Assembly (NCBI GenBank): GCA_032622095.1
Contig: CP136063.1
Location: 30,568,987-30,632,986, forward strand
DNA: 64,000 nucleotides
DNA from: Siphonodentalium dalli
Lineage: Eukaryota > Mollusca > Scaphopoda > Gadilida > Siphonodentaliidae
Direction: 5' to 3'
Shown here: positions 44,356 through 56,097 of the stretch, one piece after another
Numbering within the stretch: the stretch's first letter is position 1
Layout: the number at the start of each line of letters is the position of its first letter
Notes under the pieces: model-generated
What the model saw: the letters and a program-made list of their open reading frames with translations, nothing else
The model's database searches: none
What the model was told of the DNA's origin: nothing
Made by a program: the position numbers and the translations under genes

Positions 44356-44800
44356 AAAAAATGTTAAAATTTTCAAAGTCGAAAAATGTCAATAACTTGG
44401 TAAAATATAAATTTTCCGTCATCTATATGCATGTTGCACATCACCAATATGTGGGTGACAACACTCTGAAATGTAAAATATCCACGATCAAAACTGTAGG
44501 AGGAGTTGATTACACCATGCGGGTACCCTTATACAGAAAATAAAAAAAAAATTCTAAGTCGAAAAGGGTTAACAATTTTGTCAAAAAAATATTTTTCTTT
44601 CATCTATATACATGTTGCACATCTTCAATATATGGGCAACAATATTATCAAGTTTCAAATCTCCAGGATGAAAACTGTAGGAGTTGATTACATGATGAAG
44701 GTACTCAAAAGTGTGACATACGAACAGATGGACGGCACAACGGACGGAGGAACCCCATTTCTATAGTCCCCCGAAAATTTAATTTTTGGGGGGACAAAAA
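44356..44800. repeat. Two-module copy of the AAGTCGAAAA family with hairpin end
   Basis: Two modules about 180 bp apart (TCATCTATATGCATGTTGCA / TCATCTATATACATGTTGCA, AAAACTGTAGGAG(GAG)TTGATTAC) are followed by GACGG words and the hairpin GTCCCCCGAAAATT/AATTTTTGGGGGGAC at about 44767-44797. Confidence 0.7.
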
Positions 44801-46490
44801 GATTTTGTTATGCAAGGTGATTTTGTTATTAAAAATACCCTGAACATTGAAAAGTTAAACAGAACTGATGAACATTATTGTATGAATTTTAAAATGTGAG
44901 CAAACACGTCATTTCCCGAATATCAGTTATAAATATAAGACTGCCAATAAACATGAGAAGTGATTTGTAAACAAGAATGTAGAGAAATTTTAACTGATAT
45001 ATTGGCAATGTCCTTAACAAATTTCAAAATGAAAGTGTAGGATCTAGTGAAATGGAGCATTATGGTGGATGGCCTTGAACCAAGAGTTCTTCCTTTCTGT
45101 TATGTGTATATCAGTATATTATATCTAAAGCTAAATATTTGCTGTATCATTGTACAATGAACATCTTGGCCTACCTGTTCAATTTAGCAGGGGATAATAA
45201 ATGAGTACTTGGCTATGCATCTAGAAAAAATTCCCAATTATTGTATCAGACATTTCTAGTCACCTATGTAAACTAGGTGTGACGTTGGTTCATATTCTGT
45301 GTTTTATTGAGATATGAAAAACATCCCAATTGGCAGTAGCCATCCCCAATAATATTTACAAAGTCGTCTGTTACACAAAATGATTTTGGTGATTGGATCA
45401 CCTGTTTCATTATTCAATAACAGTCCGTAAACACCAGCACGACATCACCTAATTTGACCAAATTATTGTAATGAAATCAGAAATATAATGTCCCCATAAT
45501 TATGTCATTTATGTATATAATTCTTTCAAAATTTGTTTAGCGAAATCCAATATATACATTTTATATTTTATCTTTTATTTTATCATTATATATTTAAGGG
45601 AAATTATGACAAACGCCAAATCTATCAGCATATCAGGCAACTGCATGCTATAGCATATTTACTGGCAGAGCATATCGTTGTGAGTATAAATATTTATTCT
45701 TAACTTATCCCAAATCCAATTGCATTCAAACAATTGCCTAAGGGTTAGTTTTCCAATGAGGGTTGGCAACAATCATAGCATGACACCCATAACATGTGCA
45801 TAATACACATTTCATTACGCTGAGAATGATATAGCTTCTAATATTAACAATGCTCTAAAAATGTAATGTTTATCATGGAAGCCACATACAGATACACATA
45901 ATACACGTATCTCATTACGCTGAGAATGATATAGCTTCTAATATTAACAATGCTCTAAAATTTAATGTTTATAATGGAAGCCACATACAGATACACATGT
46001 GACATTATAATCTGATTTTGTTTGTTTTGTGTCTACGAGTCTAAATTGATTGTCATGAAAAATATGTGCCATATTCAGATAGCGACATATAAATAACAAC
46101 AGAAGGCATCTATTCCATCATTGACATTTAATGTGGACTGAAATTTAATTTGATGTGAACGTATCCAAAATTTAATTAAACATTCAAGTGACATCTGTTC
46201 GTCTGCTTGTCCTAGCCTATCACATCCAACTGCAATGCTGCAGTGCTAAATTGACTGTGTAACATATTTAACTTGATTTTCATCATGAATAGTAGAAATA
46301 GTACTGTAATTTTCAGAAATATAACTGAATGTTAAGATAAGCTGCAGTGTCATTGACACTTTCATTTTAGAATAATACAATGCAAATAAGAAGTGATCTA
46401 TATTACATGTGCTACGCTCTCCATTTATATGTTTATGGTGTACATGTGTCTGTTTTATGTCAAAGATAATATTATTCATTAAACCTTAAT
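44801..46490. repeat. Noncoding; dispersed 400-bp repeat and a 109-bp duplication
   Basis: 45183-45570 (GGGGATAATAAATGAGTACTTGG through CCAATATATACATTTTA) recurs at 57264-57665 in the same orientation. It starts at a GCAGGGGATAATA hairpin arm, so it appears to belong to the hairpin-ended family. At about 45799-46000 a 109-bp segment (TTACGCTGAGAATGATATAG, GAAGCCACATACAGATACAC) is duplicated in tandem. No gene is seen. Confidence 0.65.
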
Positions 46491-46497
46491 ATGTTCA

Positions 46498-46681
46498 GTG
46501 AATTTGGCAGTAATTTTGGCTGATCAGAAGAGGTGCAGAAAATGCTGTACAATGGAGTTAGCAAAGATATTCTCGTTTGAATATATTGGGACATATTCAA
46601 TATCGGGGGTGGACCAGTTTGGAAGGCACGGCCCCAATGCGAAAGCAATGGTCGACAAAGACAAACTGAAGGAAGTAGAAG
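46498..46681 (+). CDS. Possible exon, unknown protein
   Basis: ATATGTTCAG before it and GAAG|GTATTA near 46681 could be splice sites. The enclosed frame reads LADQKRCRKCCTMELAK, then VDQFGRHGPNAKAMVDKDKL. Base composition is richer in GC than the flanks. No family recognised. Confidence 0.3.
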
Positions 46682-46729
46682 GTATTAATAATCACCCAAT
46701 TCAATCATGGTGTCTGAGTTTGTAATTAG

Positions 46730-47546
46730 CCTGGGTGCAGGGGCGTGCCGAACCTTTGGAATTTTTTTTACTCAGAATTACAACAGTTGAAAATTTTATA
46801 CTGCCAGTTGGAAATTTTATACTGCGACATAGTTGTAACTACCTCGTTGGTGATGGAGACAATGGACAAAACTATATTGAACCTCAGAGCTTCTTATTTA
46901 TGATTAATAATCATAATGCGTCTCTCTGATCTAAATTCAGTGAACAGGTTCATTATTCTTAAGATTTATTTCACATTTATATATACCACTATTCAATTTA
47001 TTTCACATTTATATATGCATGTACCTCTATTCTAATGTTGATATATTTTCTACATTGCAATTTACAAACCAGTTCAATTTCGAGCTCCCTTCATGTACAT
47101 ATCTTATATGTATGTTGAGCACAAGCTGAAAAAGGTGGCCATTTTGAAACAAATGGCAGCTATATTGAATCTGTCGACCATTCTGATTGTTGAAAAAAAA
47201 TGTTCAGTTCTTCACACTGATCTTTCATGCCATATTTCATGCTTGAATCTCAAAGCCAAAGATTAATTGGGCATAATTGGACACTTAACTGCCCTACTAA
47301 TTGTTTGATGTTTAAAAATGAAAGATGCCCAGTCCGATCTGACAACAAATTATAAAAAAAAATATCCAAGTTAATTTTCAGGACACTGCTCAAAAGAAAA
47401 TATATAAAAAAAAACATTTGCACCATCATTCGCAACACACAAGCATCACGAGAATCAAGGGATTCACACATAATCCAAAATTTAATTAAACATTGAAGTA
47501 TTAGTATTTTTTTCTTTTTCCCCCAGGAAATATTCAGCCAACTAAG
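46730..47546. other. No gene seen
   Basis: AT-rich noncoding sequence. Short frames have no motif. Confidence 0.4.
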
Positions 47547-48172
47547 GAGAGAACTGTAACAACGTAAAGGCAGTTATCCTCCATAAATATATGATAGAGA
47601 CCGGAGAACTGTAAAAACGTAAAGGCAGTTATCCGTCATAACTATATGGTAGAGACCGGAGAACTGTAACAACGAAAAGGCAGTTATCCTTCATAACTAT
47701 ATGGTAGAGACCAGAGAACTGTAACAACGTAAAGGCAGTTATCCTTCATAACTATATGGTAGAGACCAGAGAACTGTAACAACGTAAAGGCAGTTATCCT
47801 TCATAACTATATGGTAGAGAACTGTAACAACGAAAAGGCAGTTATCCTTCATAACTATATGGCAGAGACCAGAGAACTGTAACAACGAAAAGGCAGTTAT
47901 CCTTCATAACTATATGGTAGAGAACTGTAACAACGAAAAGGCAGTTATCCTTCATAACTATATGGTAGAGAACTGTAATAACGAAAAGGCAGTTATCCTT
48001 CATAACTATATGGCAGAGAACTGTAACAACGAAAAGGCAGTTATCCTTCATAACTATATGGTAGAGAACTGTAACAACGAAAAGGCAGTTATCCTTCATA
48101 ACTATATGGCAGAGACCAGAGAACTGTAACAACGAAAAGGCAGTAATCCTCCATAACTATATGGCAGAGACC
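47547..48172 (+). repeat. 48/54-bp minisatellite, about 12 copies
   Basis: Unit AGAGAACTGTAACAACGAAA, then AGGCAGTTATCCTTCATAAC and TATATGGT (48 bp). Some units carry an extra AGACCAG/AGACCGG hexamer (54 bp). Both lengths are multiples of three and open frames run through on both strands (NCNNEKAVILHNYMVE on plus). Confidence 0.93.
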
Positions 48173-48556
48173 TGGCTGTTTGGAGAATTCCCCATTTCGT
48201 CTTGGAGCGTCTTTAGGTAGGCGACCAGGACGAATAACGACGTCAAGGGTAAGAATTCTTTAACTGATACAGACTTATTTGATTTCAAAACAAATACAAA
48301 TACAGGAATTTGAATACACAGAAAGTTTTTAATAGGAGCATGTTTAATAAACCAAAAGTTTTTCAGATATACATGTAGTCCCAGATATACATGTAGTTGA
48401 TAAATGTGCATGCCTTGCATTCTCCAATATATCTGCCACATTGTCAAAGGTAATCAATCATAAAGACAGTCACTACTTGTTGCCAACAAGCCATATTTTC
48501 GACTATATCCTGAAAAGTTACCCATAATTCTGTTGTGGATAAGGAGTCCATATTAC
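48173..48556. other. Noncoding; left arm of the satellite element
   Basis: 48482-48545 (AAGCCATATTTTCGAC, CCTGAAAAGTTACCCATAAT) matches 9222-9300 and stands right before the satellite. Confidence 0.5.
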
Positions 48557-48983
48557 TTTACTGTGTATATAATGCTACTAAGGCTTTACTGTGTATACAA
48601 TGCTACTAAGGCTTTACTGTGTATATAATGCTACTAACTGCTTTACTGTGTATATAATGCTACTAACTGCTTTACTGTGTATATAATGCTACTAAGGCTT
48701 TACTGTGTATATAATGCTACTAACTGCTTTACTGTGTATATAATGCTACTAAGGCTTTACTGTGTATATAATGCTACTAACTGCTTTACTGTGTATATAA
48801 TGCTACTAACTGCTTTACTGTGTATATAATGCTACTAAGGCTTTACTGTGTATATAATGCTACTAAGGCTTTACTGTGTATATAATGCTACTAACTGCTG
48901 TACTGTATATATAATGCTACTAACTGCTTTACTGTGTATATAATGCTACTAAGGCTTTACTGTGTATATAATGCTACTAACTG
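48557..48983 (+). repeat. 28/29-bp satellite, about 15 copies, block 1
   Basis: Unit TTTACTGTGTATATAATGCT followed by ACTAACTGC (29 bp) or ACTAAGGC (28 bp). The two variants alternate irregularly. The right flank (48984-49117: ATATATAACAA, GGTGTTTATTCTCCATCACA, CGAAGATGGCTTA) is shared with the end of block 2 at 63203-63345. Confidence 0.93.
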
Positions 48984-49092
48984 ATATATAACAAAATTGA
49001 TACTATTGATTGATATCGGTGTTTATTCTCCATCACAAATAACGATTTTTAGACCGAAGATGGCTTATGTTTTTAATATCTGTTATTTATAG

Positions 49093-49391
49093 GTTGGCAA
49101 CAGAGATTAAAATCCAAATCCAAAGGGGCTTCCCTCCAGTTATACCAACTGATTGAATTCATGAGTGATGAGGCTGCCCTCATCCCAATCTCCTGTGTAC
49201 TCATGGCCGATGGCAAACTTTGACGATTGCAGCGCAAGCAGGAGCGAACGAAGCAGAGGGATCTATTTGACCTCTGGAACAAGTATGACAGAGCAGCTGC
49301 TACGCAAGGTTGCCAAGATCAACGGCCCTATGCAACCATCAGAAAAGTATTGAGATCTTTACCACATTACCACAATACACAAGTCACTTGA
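49093..49391 (+). pseudogene. Exon-like segment after the satellite, frame-broken
   Basis: After TTTATAG at 49086-49092, one frame reads KSKGASLQLYQLIEFMSDEA and ISCVLMADGKL to a TGA near 49222. The adjacent frame continues with RLQRKQERTKQRDLFDLWNK and KVLRSLPHYH. The text flows across the break, suggesting a single-base indel in a former coding exon. The first 45 bases recur with the satellite flank at 63307-63350. Family not recognised. Confidence 0.35.
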
Positions 49392-49764
49392 AATTAATGA
49401 TGTTTGATCAATAAAAAACATGTTAATGCCACATTCTTATAATATATATATCTAGTATAATTAATGGCTCAACAGGAAGTATAGACTTCAAATTTGACAG
49501 CCATCAATGTCATTCCCTGTGATTTCCCTGACGTTACATGAAATGAATCGTGTCAACATGTCAGTTATTTTATGCTAGCCATCAGTAACTCTATTGCAGC
49601 ACGGCAATCGGAATAACCAGGAGTTATAACTCCCACAACTTGGTTGTATTTTGCCTTTATTTGTTAAGTAAATCATACAAGGAACATCGTTTATCCACAC
49701 AAGTAACTGGTATATGGTCATCTTCTTATTCATTTGTTTACAAATAATTTTTTTACCCTTTTAG
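49392..49764. other. No gene seen
   Basis: AT-rich noncoding sequence. Confidence 0.4.
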
Positions 49765-49938
49765 ATGTTCTCCTGCATTTCTGACAGTTTTGTGAGCTCA
49801 ACCATGTCATTTGTTTGGGATGACCCTGAAGAGAATGCAGATGTTGGGCAACTGGCGATCAACCTTTGTAATGGTGGCATACAAGGTTCGTTTCAGCAAA
49901 GCTCCTGTATGCAGTTGCTTGGTTACTACAAATTTTGA
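49765..49938 (+). CDS. Possible exon, unknown protein
   Basis: Acceptor TTTTTACCCTTTTAG ends at 49764. The frame then reads MFSCISDSFVSSTMSFVW, DDPEENADVGQLAINLCNGG, and a stop at 49936-49938. AAG|GTTCGT at about 49886 could be a donor. No family match. Confidence 0.28.
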   Translation: MFSCISDSFVSSTMSFVWDDPEENADVGQLAINLCNGGIQGSFQQSSCMQLLGYYKF

Positions 49939-50233
49939 TGTATCTGAGGTGTCAAGGTAAGCTATATTTTATATGTAGCTGCTCAATATCATAATGCTTT
50001 CTACTTCAGTGCAGGATTCACTCTGAACTGAGAAAATAACTGAGATATGTCTCCGGCATCTAGCACCAATATATCAGGTTTTATACAAAAATGCTGGTGT
50101 CTTGCAAAAACCATGTCATTATAGTTATTGAATAAAACATAGTTCTCAGAACCATCCTTCAAATCAACATCTAGTTGTCCCGTTCATGAGCATTTTTCCA
50201 CAAATTTAGCTCTAATGACCACAAAATAACAAG

Positions 50234-50473
50234 ATGTATAAATGGTCTTTTCAAGTTGGAGAGGAATGCATCAGGGAGATTCCTGAGAAAGGCTTAGCCA
50301 TCCACCTGTTCACTTATGCTGAAAAGACCGGCAACAATGAAACCATGATGCATCGTTCGTTAACACCAATTTGTTCCACTGGTGTTGGCACACAGCAAAG
50401 ATTCCTGCGCGAGAAGAAAAGATGCGTCATCATCGCAAATAAATGGGTGACCCAGGCCTATGATATAAATGGT
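50234..50473 (+). CDS. Possible exon, unknown protein
   Basis: GC-richer island with the frame YKWSFQVGEECIREIPEKGL, AIHLFTYAEKTGNNETMM and RFLREKKRCVIIANKW. It is followed by ATG|GTGAAT at about 50473, a possible donor. It lies between two other exon-like islands on the same strand, which may or may not be one transcription unit. Confidence 0.3.
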
Positions 50474-50597
50474 GAATATTCTTTAACTATGCAAACTGTC
50501 TTAATAATTTAATAATAATATATCATGCTAATATACTGTCAATTGGCAAACAGTCATTTACTTGTCTTTAATCTCCCTAAAGCAGTAAATAGCATTA

Positions 50598-51359
50598 GGC
50601 CAAACAAAAAAAGTGTTTTGATTCTCAGGCAATTTTTTTGAGAATCGATGAGGGAGCGAGGGTTTTATTTTTATTTTTGTTATGGGGATAATGCCCATAG
50701 TTAGCATGGGTTATTATACCTTCCCAGGTTAAGAAAATGTAAGGAGAACATTGTTTTGTATAAAATAATGTATTCCACTATAAAGAATTACCAATTATCA
50801 CATTGTACTACCCATACATCAAATCTAAATAAAGAATGACATAAATATGACATTGTACTATCCTACATCATATAGCCTATTATAGGATTTACCAGAATGA
50901 TATATATATATACAATGTATATTTCAAATTACTATTGTTGATATATTTGAAATATGTATGTACCTTTTTTAGTATATATCTATTTATATATATCTATCTA
51001 TATACTTTAATATTTATCCATCTATACTATAGTAACTATACATGCTAGCCATAAAAACTTCAAATATTATTAAATTAAACCAGCAAACACATCGCCAATA
51101 CTTTGGGTTTGGGCAGCTTGTGGTGACAATATACCTGGTAGTTATCTTGCATGTGTGTTTTTTGAATACTAAGACATACACCATTGTATGTCTATAATAT
51201 TCGATGTTTGAAACAAATAATTTATGTTTTCTAGTTTCCTATTTTCGTGTTATCATTTGACAGCTTCGGTCAAATTGAAATTCGTAATAAAATGGTTCAA
51301 CGAGGGCCATATTTCCAGACGAGGCTATGCCCGAGAATCAAAACACTTTTTTTTTGGCC
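50598..51359. mobile_element. 762-bp PIF/Harbinger-like MITE
   Basis: TTA at 50595-50597 and 51360-51362 flanks inverted ends GGCCAAACAAAAAAAGTGTT and AACACTTTTTTTTTGGCC. The pairing continues through TTGATTCTCAGGCA/TGCCCGAGAATCAA. A TTA duplication with GGCC ends is the Harbinger signature. The interior is noncoding and rich in TATATATCTA. Confidence 0.78.
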
Positions 51360-51463
51360 TTATGGAGAGATAAAATGTGTCCAATTGCTTACAAGCATAA
51401 TTTAATGAATAATCTTCATTGCCTGACATGAATAGCCTGTTCAAACAGAACAAATAGCAAAGC

Positions 51464-52410
51464 TCATTGAAAATATTTTTCTGAAAATGTATATGGATTC
51501 GTATATATCATTGATTTTTTAGATTTAATGGAATTTTTATTGGTAGGGAATGTGACAGTCTTCGATGAAGGTTTGATATTTAGCTTCATCCTGAGAACAG
51601 TTGACGTCTTGATGAATGAGCCAGAACTACCGGTGTCAACCAGTGCATTCAAATCATTTGGATCTTCCTCTATTGCAGATGACCTCCACATTTGTGTTCA
51701 TAACTGATCTGGCTCATCCACACATTTTCTGCAGTACGATAATGTGGACGTTGTTGCGGTCCATATTGATAACGTTTTTTGTGCATCTGAATTTCGACGT
51801 TTGTTCTGCGTTTTCAGCATGTGCATTAGTGTTTAGATACGATATATTTAGTGATATATTTCTGAGTCCGTTGCTCGTCATGTGATGAAATAGATAGTGC
51901 GTTGATAGGAGCTTGCAAGTTGTATGTAGCATTGTTCTTTTCTGCCAACTCAAGCGATTTTGCAGTTCGCTTTGCAGTATCAAAAGTCCAATCACATTTC
52001 TCTAGCAACCGTTGTTGAATGTTGACAGATGACAACCCAGCGATAAATGCATCTAACATACTTTGTTGCTTGTTTGCTGTTAATGCATCAAATTGGCAGA
52101 CACGGGCCAATGCTGACAGTTCATTGAAATATTGCTGAATATCCTCATTCGGTTTCTCTTTTCTGCTCGACAGAAGATACCTTGCAGCAATTTTGTTCGA
52201 ACATTGGTTGTAGATTTGTGACAAGCTGTCCATAGCTGAGGTATATGTTGTGTACTGGGCAATGTAATGGTACGCTTTCTTTCCAACATTCTTTCACTGT
52301 AGCCATACTTTTTGTGCATCATTGTCGTTGACGTCGGCGCCTTGCTCTGCTAAATAGCCTTCGAAAATGCATTCCAATATTCCCAGGTGAGCGTAGCCTC
52401 GGGGTCATCG
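51464..52410 (-). pseudogene. Ty3/Gypsy gag-protease relic, minus strand
   Basis: Read on the minus strand. The gag part (about 52400-51830) contains FEGYLAEQGADVNDND, a TGA, then YHYIAQYTTYTSAMDSLSQI, and the core AARYLLSSRKEKPNEDIQQY with FNELSALARVC. A blurred zinc-knuckle region lies at about 51800-51720. The protease part (51691-51464) has LNALVDTGSSGSFIK, the D-T-G motif of retropepsins. At least one stop and frame changes break it, and RT is absent. This is a different, older lineage from the 19.7-37.2-kb element, whose protease has DSGA. Confidence 0.75.
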
Positions 52411-52694
52411 GGGTCAATTTTGGTAGTACAACTTAAGATTACCACAAAAAGTAAAGACATGATTATTATTACTCAAACATATATTAACCAAATCTGCACA
52501 GAGTAAAGTGTTGTAGAATTATAAATGCATGATAATAATGTTATTATACTATAATATAAATCCATGGATTAGCTTTTTGTTTGAAATGAACCACACCTAG
52601 TCATTCTAGTGTATATACATTTAGATGCAAAGTAAAATGAGATATTTTTACCAATATTGTCTAACGTATATCTATCTTATATTTGAGGTACCAG
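52411..52694. other. No gene seen
   Basis: AT-rich noncoding sequence. Confidence 0.4.
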
Positions 52695-52842
52695 ACAACA
52701 TAAAGTAATTACTGATATCATAACCAAGAAAGCATTTATCACAGACATAAAGAAACTGTCACCAGTTCATCAGAAATATGGGCTGGAGGTATTCCACAGC
52801 ACCAAAAAGTTAACATTTTGGCTACTGGGCTATGAAAGCAAG
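52695..52842 (+). pseudogene. Exon of a transposase-like protein, C-terminal conserved domain part 1
   Basis: Between GTACCAG and AAG|GTGAGT the frame reads DIITKKAFITDIKKLSPVHQ, KYGLEVFHSTKK. The KLSPxxQxxxLExFHS block is familiar from a widespread family of uncharacterised, transposon-derived animal proteins. Shortly before the donor, HFGYWAMKA, the expected continuation, lies one base out of frame, so the exon looks decayed. It continues in the island at 53057. Confidence 0.4.
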
Positions 52843-53056
52843 GTGAGTACATTTCTTCTTTTACATCCATTTCGTTCCAAATTGTCAGTGAATTTGAAGT
52901 ACATTCCATGACAAATTGCACATACAATTTTAAAACAATATTTGAATGCGGAAAATATTTTCACACATGAAAAAATACATGTATGATATCTGGTATGCGT
53001 CAAATACATGACATTCTAACATATGACATTTTCTGATTTCTGACTATCGATTGCAG

Positions 53057-53180
53057 CATTGCATTTCAATGATAACTGCAAAAAGCCACAGCAGAAGAAT
53101 AAAGACGGTCAGCTTAAATGGAATGTTAAATATCCAAAAGCAAGGAAAGGAGAAATTGCTGTAGTGGTGCCAATCTTTTG
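53057..53180 (+). pseudogene. Exon of a transposase-like protein, C-terminal conserved domain part 2
   Basis: After GATTGCAG and before TTTTG|GTAAGA the frame gives ALHFNDNCKKPQQKNKDGQL and KWNVKYPKARKGEIAV. AALHxNxN ... PKAxKGG/EYxV follows the FHS block in the same protein family, so the two islands are probably consecutive exons. The reading phases do not join perfectly. Confidence 0.4.
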
Positions 53181-53319
53181 GTAAGATTCACTTTTAAAAG
53201 AAAATTATGCGATTTGACACATTGATTTTTTTTAATTCAAAAACAACAAATCCTATATGATCAGTAATACACGGTGAAATGAATACTATAACTGAAATGC
53301 TTTGAAGAACAATATCAAA

Positions 53320-54360
53320 CAAGAGGTGTGCACTCGAGTGCTAGCATACCCCCACCATGGCAAATTCAACCCGCATTATCCGTAAACTCAACCAAAAAGA
53401 TTTTTAACTTTAAAGAAAAATTCGGACTACAAATATCGATATGATGTCACAAGAAACTTGTACAGAAAAAATTATTCAAATCGGTTCATATTTGTTAAAG
53501 TTATTAAGTCAGACAGAATTTTCTAAGTCAAAAGAAGTCGAAAATGAGGTGTAATATTACGAAAAACAGTCTGAGCCAATCCCTAGCTGCATCATGTAGA
53601 GAGGGTATTATGAGAAGCATGTATACCAAAAATTATTGAAATCGGTTCATATTTGTTAAAGTTATTAGTCGGAAAGAATTTTCTAAGTCAGCATCATGTG
53701 GAGAGACCGTCCTAAGGAGATTGCATACAAAAAATTATTGAAATCGGTTCATAGTTATGAGGACGGACATACCAACAAATGGGTAGATATGTGGCTTCGA
53801 CCTATGTGGCTAGAAATGGTAATGTGGCTTTAGTTTTTATGTGGCTTCTCAAGTAGCCATAAAATTTTAAGTGGCTATCAAGTAGTAGATAGTGATAAAA
53901 CTCCAGATTATGGATTCATAACATGTTGGAATTATAGCAGAAGAAGCTGATTAAAACTCAAAAACTTGCTCACAGCAACTGGGACAGTGGAATAGGAGAA
54001 ACTGACAGGTCCGTGATTGGGTGGCTAGCCACATAAATGTCTTGTCAGTGTCCGACATCTCCTATTGACGGGTCATGGATGTCTAAATCGATGGACTTTT
54101 TTTTCCCAAATTTTGAGTGACTACAAAATTAAATAAGCTGATTAGGCCAAATAGATCATTTTAGAACGTCCATCTGAAAGCTGTTACGTGGCTAGCCACG
54201 CAACGGAAGTTATGCACATAAATATCCATTTTACACAATCTTAGCCACATAAGTAGTCATTAGTAAACACGGACGAACGGAGGAAAGCGTGACGGACGGA
54301 CGGACAGACGCAGTCAATCCAGTATACCCCCCATTTTCTTCGAAAGTGGGGGGTATAATT
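53320..54360. repeat. Modular AAGTCGAAAA-family element with (ACGG)n and hairpin end
   Basis: Repeated modules around 53460, 53620 and 53720 (TTGAAATCGGTTCATATTTG, TTAAAGTTATTAAGTC) are followed by a GTGGCTT-rich stretch (53800-54260), GACGGACGGACGGACAGACG (about 54292-54311), and the hairpin TATACCCCCCATTTTC / GAAAGTGGGGGGTATA at 54322-54357. Confidence 0.75.
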
Positions 54361-54422
54361 ATAAAATCTACATGTAATCATTAACCAGTACTACAATGTA
54401 CTACAAATTATGTACACTCTAT

Positions 54423-54783
54423 TTGCCAACAAGCAGTCGCAGACGGCGGTATCCCCCGCCAAAATGTGCAGTCAGGGAAATGCATTCTCAATAATATTTG
54501 CATTCTCTGCCGAAATGTGCAATTGGGGATCAATCTTGGCGTTTACAATGAAAACCCTAGCATATCTGAGTGTACCAATATCATTCTTCAAGAACTACAG
54601 AAATACGTCCCAGCCACGACAAACAACAGAGTATACCCCATCATTTGCTTCGGGGATCAGATGTCTGCAGAAAGGACAATCTCTGTGAAGGAAGACAGAA
54701 TATATGAAAGAAATACAATTGATCGTATTGATGGGATAGAGCCTGGGATACAGGAATTCCATCTACAAATGTTACTTATGCAG
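54423..54783 (+). pseudogene. Exon with a DUF6589-like motif
   Basis: The frame from about 54423 to the donor ATGCAG|GTACGC reads CILCRNVQLGINLGVYNE, then YPIICFGDQMSAERTISVKE, RIDGIEPGIQEFHLQMLLMQ. The sequence PxxxxGDQ...R...RxxGxxPxxxxFHxxxxLL is the hallmark I associate with DUF6589, found in many animal proteins linked to mobile elements. The donor and the following 60 bases are duplicated in tandem (66-bp period, second copy from about 54837). It may belong with the islands at 52695-53180. Assignment is from memory of the motif and is tentative. Confidence 0.45.
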
Positions 54784-54894
54784 GTACGCCTTGTGCAAAT
54801 TAGTGCATGTTGTACAGATTTGAATGATTGACGGATGTTACTTATGCAGGTACGCCTTTGTGCAAATTAGTGCATGTTGTACCAGATTCGAATG

Positions 54895-55040
54895 ATTGAC
54901 TGATGCGATTGGGGGTGTACTGATGCGATTGGGGGGGTACTGAAGCGATGGGGTGGGGGTACTGATGCAATGTGGAGGGGGGTGTACTGATGCGATGGGG
55001 GGTATAATCAGTGCATATTTGAATGTTTGACTGATGCGAT

Positions 55041-55085
<45 letters not shown>

Positions 55086-55245
55086 ACTGATGCGATGGGG
55101 GGGTACTGATGCGATTGGGGGGGGGGGGGTACTAATGAGATGGGGGTATAATTAGTGCATATTTGAATGATGCGATTGGGGAGGGGGTACTGATGCGATG
55201 GGGGTACTGATGCGATGGGGACGGGGGGGTTCTGATGCGATGAAA
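54895..55245 (+). repeat. G-run minisatellite: TACTGATGCGATGGGGGG
   Basis: Irregular units of TACTGATGCGATGGGGG(G)n with two longer spacers (ATAATCAGTGCATATTTGAA). One G-run exceeds 40 bases (about 55040-55083). Confidence 0.9.
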
Positions 55246-55299
55246 GTGAGTTAAGAGACATTGGGGATAAATGTTTTAAACAATATTTTTTTTCCTTAA

Positions 55300-55789
55300 A
55301 GATGGATTATCTCTTTAAATAACAAATTTTAAATAGATGCGTGAATATGAACTGAAGACCCCTGTCCAGAAAAGCTTCTATCAATATTGATATTATTTCG
55401 AATATTAAATCGGGACCGTTTATGTTACTATTTTTTAAAGCAGACCATTTGGATGATACCATATTGCGATATAGAACACTGGGCTGTTCCCATGGCTATG
55501 CACCGAAGGTCAAATGTCCCAGATTGATTATTTGTATTGTTTTGTTCCACAGATATAAGCGATAATGAGTATAATTAATGTTTATTTGTGACAAAATTGT
55601 ACAATATTTCTGGTCTCTTAACAGAAACCACTATTGTTCATTAGCTGAACCTTTTTAGACCAGAAAATATTCAAAATAAAATGAATATTAATCGATAGAA
55701 GCATTTCCGGACAGGAGTCTTCGATTCAAATTTAATATTTTATACCCCGGTAACTATGTAATGCATGTTTACATATAGATAATCCACCT
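55300..55789. mobile_element. TTAA-flanked foldback MITE, copy 1 (490 bp)
   Basis: TTAA at 55296-55299 and 55790-55793; ends AGATGGATTATCTC and GATAATCCACCT. A second inner inverted pair (GTCCAGAAAAGCTTCTATCA versus CGATAGAAGCATTTCCGGAC) makes a long imperfect hairpin. Noncoding. Copy 2 is at 58875-59394. Confidence 0.82.
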
Positions 55790-56095
55790 TTAAGCGAAAA
55801 GGAATTGAGACCAACCCCTCTTTGTGAACAATGGATGAAATTGCAGTGTGTTCTAATAACCAACAGGTCCAATGCCAAGCGTAGCATATGGCACTCTGTT
55901 CAGAAATGGGCAATGGATGGAATTTTTTTTTTTTTTAATTTCTGATCCAAGAAGTTGGTATCCTTTCGCCTTAAACTGGGCTATCAATACACCAAAGGCA
56001 CAACCAAATCTGATGATCCATGCCCGAGGTACAATCTGAAATGTTGATACACAGACATAATTCAGAATCCCCCCCCCAAAGCCCCAAGTCAAACA
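55790..56095. other. No gene seen
   Basis: Noncoding, with a T-run near 55922-55936. Confidence 0.4.
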
Positions 56096-56097
56096 AG

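Noticed and set aside
54842-55261. 139-codon Pro-rich minus frame
   Set aside because: Translation of G-runs.
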